Source: Phycisphaerae bacterium (GTDB lineage: Bacteria > Planctomycetota > Phycisphaerae > Sedimentisphaerales > SM23-30). Taken from it: a stretch of DNA of 11,187 bases. The first letter of the stretch is position 1. Every line of letters begins with the position of its first letter. Made by a program: the position numbers and the translations under genes. The stretch covers positions 1 to 11,187 of the forward strand of contig JAIPFO010000085.1 in NCBI GenBank assembly GCA_021736565.1, in the 5' to 3' direction. This document shows, in pieces, positions 6,922-11,187 of this stretch. Below the pieces are notes generated by a model that made no database searches, was not told the origin of the DNA, and saw only the letters and a program-made list of their open reading frames with translations.

Positions 6922-7455
6922 ATGAAAAAAAACACGCTTAATTTCGCGGTCGATGCCGCATTGCTCACATTGATGTTGGTTTTAGTATTGACCGGTTTAT
7001 TGATTTATTATGTACTGCCGCCATGCGGTAATTGTGCCGGTGCGAGTTGTCCGTCTGAATCCTCCTTGCCGTGTGCCGGAGCGAGTTGTCCGTCTGAATC
7101 CTCCTCGCCGTGTGCCGGATGTCCCGGCGAATCGTCGTCTTCATGCGGCAGTCCTGCTGGCGCGAGTTGCCCCGGTGGGGGAGTCGCTGCAGCGAAGGGC
7201 GAACCAACGCTATGGGGGTTTAACCGGCACGACTATGGTGATGCTCACTTTATGATCGCCCTGGCCGTACTGGCCCTCACACTTTTACATGCCATTTTGC
7301 ATTGGTCATGGATATGTGCAACCCTGGGCACTCTGCTGAACGTCAAAGCCGACAAATCCGGCCGGAACAGTCTGTACGGGATCATACTGCTGCTCCTATT
7401 GATCGCACTGATAGTCGGGGCCATTTGCTGGCTTAAAACTCAGGTTCAATTTTGA
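6922..7455 (+). CDS. DUF4405/cytochrome b561-like membrane protein with Cys-rich repeat loop
   Basis: A 177-residue inner-membrane protein with three predicted helices (about 9-32, 107-128, 152-170) and a positive N terminus, giving an N-in topology. It resembles DUF4405 proteins: an N-terminal NFAVDAALLTLMLVLVLTG helix ending in YYVLPP, then the hallmark WGFNRHDYGDAHF (H103, H109) and LLHAILHWSW (H123, H127). The histidines could bind heme b, as in cytochrome b561-like and formate-dehydrogenase gamma-like proteins. The unusual part is the periplasmic loop at residues 35-87. It carries nine Cys (35, 38, 43, 51, 56, 64, 67, 75, 83) built from a 13-residue repeat, CAGASCPSESS plus two residues, with two clean copies and decayed ones after. 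The ribosome binding site is weak (GAG 13 bases upstream). The stop at 7455 abuts the methyltransferase frame. An electron-transfer or redox-sensing role is inference. Confidence 0.83.
   Translation: MKKNTLNFAVDAALLTLMLVLVLTGLLIYYVLPPCGNCAGASCPSESSLPCAGASCPSESSSPCAGCPGESSSSCGSPAGASCPGGGVAAAKGEPTLWGFNRHDYGDAHFMIALAVLALTLLHAILHWSWICATLGTLLNVKADKSGRNSLYGIILLLLLIALIVGAICWLKTQVQF
7033..7149 (+). repeat. 39-base in-frame tandem repeat
   Basis: A unit beginning TGTGCCGG starts at 7033 and again at 7072, a period of 39 bases (13 codons), with only a couple of differences between the two copies. A third copy, from 7111, is two codons shorter and diverged, and a fourth is degenerate. It encodes the Cys/Ser-rich loop of the membrane protein. 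Confidence 0.85.
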
Positions 7456-7490
7456 AAACAATCGTGACTGACGGGACCCTTCAAAGTATT

Positions 7491-8315
7491 ATGAATCCAA
7501 AAAGAACAACACATAAAAAACCGCCCCTGCAACTTCAGGTGACTTCACTTTGGGAATACCCTTCCCAGCATTATGGCGACTCGCTCCAGGGCGACCCGGA
7601 CTACCGGGGGGCGACGCCCAGTTATATTATCTGGAATCTGCTCCAACGCTATACCCAGAAAAAAGACCTGGTCGTCGATCCGATGTGCGGCAGCGGCACC
7701 ACCCTGGATGTCGCCCGTGACTTAAGCCGGCGGGCACTGGGCTATGACCTGAACCCTGCGCGTAAGGATATTTTTAATGTCGATGCGCGGAAGCTGCCCC
7801 TTGAAGATGGGAAGGCGGACTTTGTTTTTATCGACCCGCCTTATTCCACTCATATTGACTATAGCGACGACCCGCGGTGTATTGGAAAACTTCATGCCAG
7901 CGGCACGGAATATTATGCTTCGATGCGAGAGGTGATCGGGGAGATTGACCGCATTTTGAAGCCCGGTAAGTTTATGGGGCTCTACGTGAGTGACTCCCAT
8001 GAAAAGGGCAAAGGGTTCTTCCCCATCGGCTTTGACCTTTTCGCCATCTTACGAGAGTTCTTTGAACCGGTGGACATCATCGCGGTCGTGCGTCACAATA
8101 AAACCCTCGAAATGGGCAACTACAGAAAGGCCGCCGATGAAGGGAATTTCTTCCTGCGAGGGTTCAACTATCTCTTTATCATGCAGAAGCCTGAAAAGAA
8201 GAACCAGCGCAAACGGCCTGCAGAAAAACAATCCCGACCGCCGCAAACGCCAAAGCCCATCGCCCGACCAACGCGTGTCCCCAAAAAACATAAAAGAGTT
8301 TTGCGACGACCGTGA
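7491..8315 (+). CDS. DNA methyltransferase-like SAM-dependent enzyme with basic C-terminal tail
   Basis: A 274-residue protein with the N6-adenine/N4-cytosine DNA methylase signatures in the order X-like (TPSYIIWNLLQRYT, about 42-55), motif I for SAM binding (VDPMCGSGTTLDVA, 62-75, with acidic D86 in GYDLNP), and catalytic motif IV DPPY (115-118). LKPGKFMGLYVSD (156-168) is a typical later strand. There is no sizeable insertion that could be a target-recognition domain, and no restriction endonuclease is nearby. It is therefore either an orphan DNA modifier or an RNA-directed relative. Residues about 233-274 form a Lys/Arg/Pro-rich tail that probably binds nucleic acid non-specifically. The frame is open from a TTG at 7452 that overlaps the preceding stop codon. 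The ATG at 7491 is preferred because the conserved region begins near its residue 15, but neither start has a good ribosome binding site. Co-transcription with the upstream membrane protein is likely. Confidence 0.82.
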   Translation: MNPKRTTHKKPPLQLQVTSLWEYPSQHYGDSLQGDPDYRGATPSYIIWNLLQRYTQKKDLVVDPMCGSGTTLDVARDLSRRALGYDLNPARKDIFNVDARKLPLEDGKADFVFIDPPYSTHIDYSDDPRCIGKLHASGTEYYASMREVIGEIDRILKPGKFMGLYVSDSHEKGKGFFPIGFDLFAILREFFEPVDIIAVVRHNKTLEMGNYRKAADEGNFFLRGFNYLFIMQKPEKKNQRKRPAEKQSRPPQTPKPIARPTRVPKKHKRVLRRP

Positions 8316-8400
8316 TGTCATTTAGAGGGCGCGATCAAAATGAGCTTCTTATTGTTCGTGATAATTGTTAGGGCCATTTGCACCGTTAAATGAAGATGCC

Positions 8401-10482
8401 ATGCCATACTTTTACTTTGTCATTAATAATGTATTCACTTTTCTTATCGCCAGCCGTGTTTCCGACCTGGTGATAGGGAAAAATAATAAAAAGTTAAACC
8501 TGCTGACATTTTTCTCTCTCTATCCCATTATTATTGCCTTAACCCTGTTGTTTTTGTCGCCATTTTCTTGGATATCCCCTGGGAATGTTTCACTGTTTTT
8601 ATCCATCCTACTGGCTGTTTTATATTTTTTGAATAGAAAAAAAAACGGCCCCGGCGTTCTCTTGCGGCAGGGGGAGGATTTCTCTTATAAGGCGGCCTCT
8701 CTTGTCGCGATCGCCTCGTTCGGTTTTGCGTTATTCTTTGGCCTGTACCTGATCAAAGGAACCACTTATGGCCCGGACGGGCTTTCGTATCATTCGACCA
8801 TTGCGGCTCAGTGGCTAAAAGGCGGGAGTCTTACACTGACCTCCCTGACCCCCTGGGCGTATTATCCTTGCAATACTGAAATTCTTTCGCTGTGGCACAT
8901 GCTGCCCTTTCATAGTGATGCGATGGTGGGTCTGTTAGGTTATTTCTGGTTATTTTTTGGCTTATTTCTTTTTATTTTCTTAGCGTCCGTCCAGCGGGTG
9001 TCCACTTTCGGCATTTTATTGTGGGCCAGTGTCTACCTGTTGACCCCGACCATTCAGAAATATTTTAAGGCCTTTTCGCCAACCGATATGGTCGGGGCAC
9101 TGTCTTTATTGGCCGCATTTATTTTTGCATGGTCTCCCTATAAATGGAATGATCGGAGCCTCGCATTCAAATGTTCCTGCCTGGCCGGTTTGATGGCAGG
9201 GCTGGCGGTTGGTTGCCGAATAACAAACGCTTCGGCGTGCGTGGTTCTATGCGTCTATATCATCTATCTCGCCCGAAAATATTCTCAAAGCTGGATTAAA
9301 AATGTGGCCCTGTTTTCGGCCAGTGCGTTTTTACTCGGCGGGTTCTGGTACGTTCGTAATCTTCTTATCACTGGGAATCCTTTTTACCCCGCGGCGTTAG
9401 GTCCATTTGACGGCCCGCTGGATGCGGAATATTTTGAACGTACGAAGCTGATCACATGGATCATCCAGCATCCCACAGATATGCAGCAGTGGAAATATAT
9501 TATCTGGGAACATATCAATTGGCCGGTTTCACTATTTCTGGTTTGTGCTTACGGCTATCTCTGCGGCGGTTATCACCTGTTAACCTATAAAAAAACCAAA
9601 GATTGCCACTGGTGCTGTTTGAGTCGGGCCTTGTTTATCTGCGGTGTTCTGCTTTTATTACTCTATCCTCTAACGCCTTTTTCAGGAACCTCTTTCGATG
9701 TCTCCGCGCCCTTAAATGTCAATATACGTTACATGCTCCTGCCTTATCTGATCGGCCTTGTTTTGTCGTTGAATGGCGGCTTTTCAAAACAGGCTCATCG
9801 CAGGTATCTCTGGATGACCTTTCTTGTCCTGGCCTTACTGTTTCGATGGTTCCGCCCGGAAAAAATTCTGTTCACCGTCATTGTCCTGTCGATACTGGTC
9901 GGCCTGTCATTTTTGATTCGACGCTTAAAGATATCCGGTAAACGTGAGGCGGTTTTAGTTTATATTAAAAAAATAGTCGTGCCGGTATTTTTTGCCGGGT
10001 TGGCCATTTGTTATTCACATCAGAAAAACGCAACGGATGAAAGGCTGTTTCAACGGTATCCGGTTTGCCGGGAATTAGAGTCGCTTCCAAAGGGGGCAAA
10101 GATCGTATGGTTCGGTGGGGGCAAGGCGTCCTACGAATCGTTCCCCTTTTATGGCAGAAATATTCAACATCACATTGCCCGGGTAGGCCGTGACGGTGCG
10201 CCCATGATCATGCCGCATGTTTCCGGGCCAGGGGTGCCGAATGTATATTTTGAAAATATCATAAACAGGAAGCTCAAACCATCGCCCCCCGTACCCCGCG
10301 TTGAAAATGTTGTGGGCAACCTGGTCAACGCTGAAGTCGACTATGTCGTTATCCGAAAGGATGAGGACTACTGGCCATCGCAGAAAAAACACATTGAGCG
10401 ATCCATTATATTTAAGCGCATTTATGAAAGTGACGATGGACTGATATTTATGAATCTGGCGAACAGGTCCGGTGACTGGTAG
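8401..10482 (+). CDS. Polytopic GT-C-type membrane glycosyltransferase (GT39/ArnT-like superfamily)
   Basis: A 693-residue protein with roughly a dozen hydrophobic helices over residues 1 to about 540, then a soluble C-terminal domain of about 150 residues. The first large loop has YGPDGLSYHSTIAAQWLKGG (D126 in the position of the catalytic/metal acid of GT-C enzymes), followed by a YYPCNTEILSLWHML segment. Later comes FWYVRNLLITGNPFYP (from W316). Both are hallmarks of the PMT/ArnT-like family, which uses polyprenyl-phosphate-linked sugars on the outer face of the membrane. The tail has KIVWFGGGKASYESFPFYGR and ends VDYVVIRKDEDYW, a pattern seen in the C-terminal domain of these proteins. 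The frame is open back to a TTG at 8365. The ATG at 8401 is preferred since it begins at the first helix; GAAG 5 bases upstream is a modest ribosome binding site. Acceptor (cell-envelope glycan, lipid or protein) is unknown. Confidence 0.88.
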   Translation: MPYFYFVINNVFTFLIASRVSDLVIGKNNKKLNLLTFFSLYPIIIALTLLFLSPFSWISPGNVSLFLSILLAVLYFLNRKKNGPGVLLRQGEDFSYKAASLVAIASFGFALFFGLYLIKGTTYGPDGLSYHSTIAAQWLKGGSLTLTSLTPWAYYPCNTEILSLWHMLPFHSDAMVGLLGYFWLFFGLFLFIFLASVQRVSTFGILLWASVYLLTPTIQKYFKAFSPTDMVGALSLLAAFIFAWSPYKWNDRSLAFKCSCLAGLMAGLAVGCRITNASACVVLCVYIIYLARKYSQSWIKNVALFSASAFLLGGFWYVRNLLITGNPFYPAALGPFDGPLDAEYFERTKLITWIIQHPTDMQQWKYIIWEHINWPVSLFLVCAYGYLCGGYHLLTYKKTKDCHWCCLSRALFICGVLLLLLYPLTPFSGTSFDVSAPLNVNIRYMLLPYLIGLVLSLNGGFSKQAHRRYLWMTFLVLALLFRWFRPEKILFTVIVLSILVGLSFLIRRLKISGKREAVLVYIKKIVVPVFFAGLAICYSHQKNATDERLFQRYPVCRELESLPKGAKIVWFGGGKASYESFPFYGRNIQHHIARVGRDGAPMIMPHVSGPGVPNVYFENIINRKLKPSPPVPRVENVVGNLVNAEVDYVVIRKDEDYWPSQKKHIERSIIFKRIYESDDGLIFMNLANRSGDW

Positions 10483-10597
10483 TTGTCGATAAATATAGTG
10501 TGTCAACAGCCGCAGCCTCTCTGTTCAAGGCCACCGCCTGGCCGTGCTCTTTGCAGGGCTTTGCGACCGGTGCCATATAGCCGCCAGCGTCATATCC

Positions 10598-11187
10598 TCA
10601 CTTGCTCCCAATGCAGAACAGATGGTGGTTCGTCCGGATCAGGAGGCGGTTGGCAATGGCGATCGGTGATGCGATAATGCCATCGGTCATGTCGATTTCT
10701 GATACGATCTCAAATTTATCGGATAATTTCAGGACGAAAACGATCCCATCTTCGCGCATGGCGTAGAGGTGACCGTCTGCGATGAGCGGCGAGGCGTAGA
10801 AGTTCGCCTTGCCTTTGCCTTTGGGGAAGGTGCCGCTCCAGAAGCTTTTTCCGGTCAAGGGGTCAATGCAGTCGATACTACCCCGGTCGCCGATGACATA
10901 GACCCGCCCTTTGTATTGGGCCGGCGTTGGGATAAAGGGGCCGATATCGGTGCGTTTCCATAACCGGTGTGTTTGGGTTACATCGCCGCTGCCGCCCAGT
11001 TTGATCCCGTGGAGACGAGGCAGCCCGCGGTCATTTCGCCCGCAGGGGACCACTGCGGTGGTTCCACAAATGACAGGCGAGGCCACCGACGGCCAGTATT
11101 TTTCATCGTCTGGGTTAAAATGACCGCACGAGAAGATGACGCTGCCATCGGCCGCATCGTGGGCGGTCAGATGCTGGCCGCCCCATA
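10598..11187 (-). CDS. PQQ-like beta-propeller repeat protein (partial, C-terminal part)
   Basis: The frame is open from the right edge of the window down to the stop at 10598-10600, giving 196 visible codons of a longer gene. It shows consecutive beta-propeller blades of the PQQ/BamB-like type: a GGQHLTAHDAADGSVIFSCG blade, then GRVYVIGDRGSIDCIDPLTGKSFW, then GHLYAMREDGIVFVLKL, and a final NRLLIRTNHHLFCIG strand near the C terminus. PWPS-like loops (YWPSVASPVI) and ASPL/ASPI segments recur between blades. Such proteins are usually exported, but the signal peptide would lie outside the window. They are abundant in Planctomycetota and relatives. The gene is convergent with the GT-C gene, with 115 bases between the two stop codons and no clear terminator. 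It may be a structural beta-propeller and not a PQQ enzyme; no cofactor residues can be judged from this part. Confidence 0.88.
   Translation of the reverse strand, partial: WGGQHLTAHDAADGSVIFSCGHFNPDDEKYWPSVASPVICGTTAVVPCGRNDRGLPRLHGIKLGGSGDVTQTHRLWKRTDIGPFIPTPAQYKGRVYVIGDRGSIDCIDPLTGKSFWSGTFPKGKGKANFYASPLIADGHLYAMREDGIVFVLKLSDKFEIVSEIDMTDGIIASPIAIANRLLIRTNHHLFCIGSK

Noticed and set aside
10075..10506. 143-codon - strand ORF over the end of the GT-C gene
   Set aside because: The + strand frame continues the conserved C-terminal domain of the membrane glycosyltransferase; the antisense reading resembles nothing.
10529..10543. GGCCA/TGGCC inverted repeat between the convergent genes as a shared terminator
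   Set aside because: Only 5 bp of stem and no T run on either side.

Overview
The window looks like chromosomal DNA of a free-living bacterium of moderate GC content. The likeliest home is the Planctomycetota/PVC group. That placement is inference. It rests on a PQQ-type beta-propeller protein, a GTP-type PEP carboxykinase, a large GT-C membrane glycosyltransferase, and a GT81-type synthase beside a GT4 enzyme. No rRNA, tRNA, CRISPR array, insertion sequence or prophage gene is visible.

Region 1 (19-4384, + strand) is a three-gene cassette: a HAD-superfamily hydrolase, a long GT4-type glycosyltransferase, and a glucosyl-3-phosphoglycerate-synthase-like (GT81) glycosyltransferase. One enzyme can join a sugar to a 3-carbon phosphate, one can add a second sugar, and one can hydrolyse. 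This matches the logic of compatible-solute pathways such as glucosylglycerate or mannosylglucosylglycerate synthesis. The hydrolase has a DxYGT nucleophile motif instead of the DxDxT of normal HAD phosphatases, so its role is not settled.

Region 2 (4385-6626) is a self-contained unit for the gluconeogenic/anaplerotic enzyme PckG. It has an AT-rich upstream region with clustered GATAAG/CTTATC inverted repeats, a strong sigma70-like promoter, a good ribosome binding site, the 600-residue pckG gene, and a strong intrinsic terminator.

Region 3 (6627-8315, + strand) starts with about 300 bases of non-coding DNA containing one perfect hairpin. It continues with a three-helix DUF4405/cytochrome b561-like membrane protein whose periplasmic loop carries a cysteine-rich 13-residue tandem repeat. 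Next is a DNA-methyltransferase-like protein (DPPY motif) with a strongly basic C-terminal tail. The two genes abut and may be co-transcribed.

Region 4 (8316-11187) contains a 693-residue GT-C-type polytopic membrane glycosyltransferase, preceded by a possible 17-codon upstream ORF. Convergent to it, on the - strand, is the C-terminal part of a PQQ-like beta-propeller protein that runs off the right edge.
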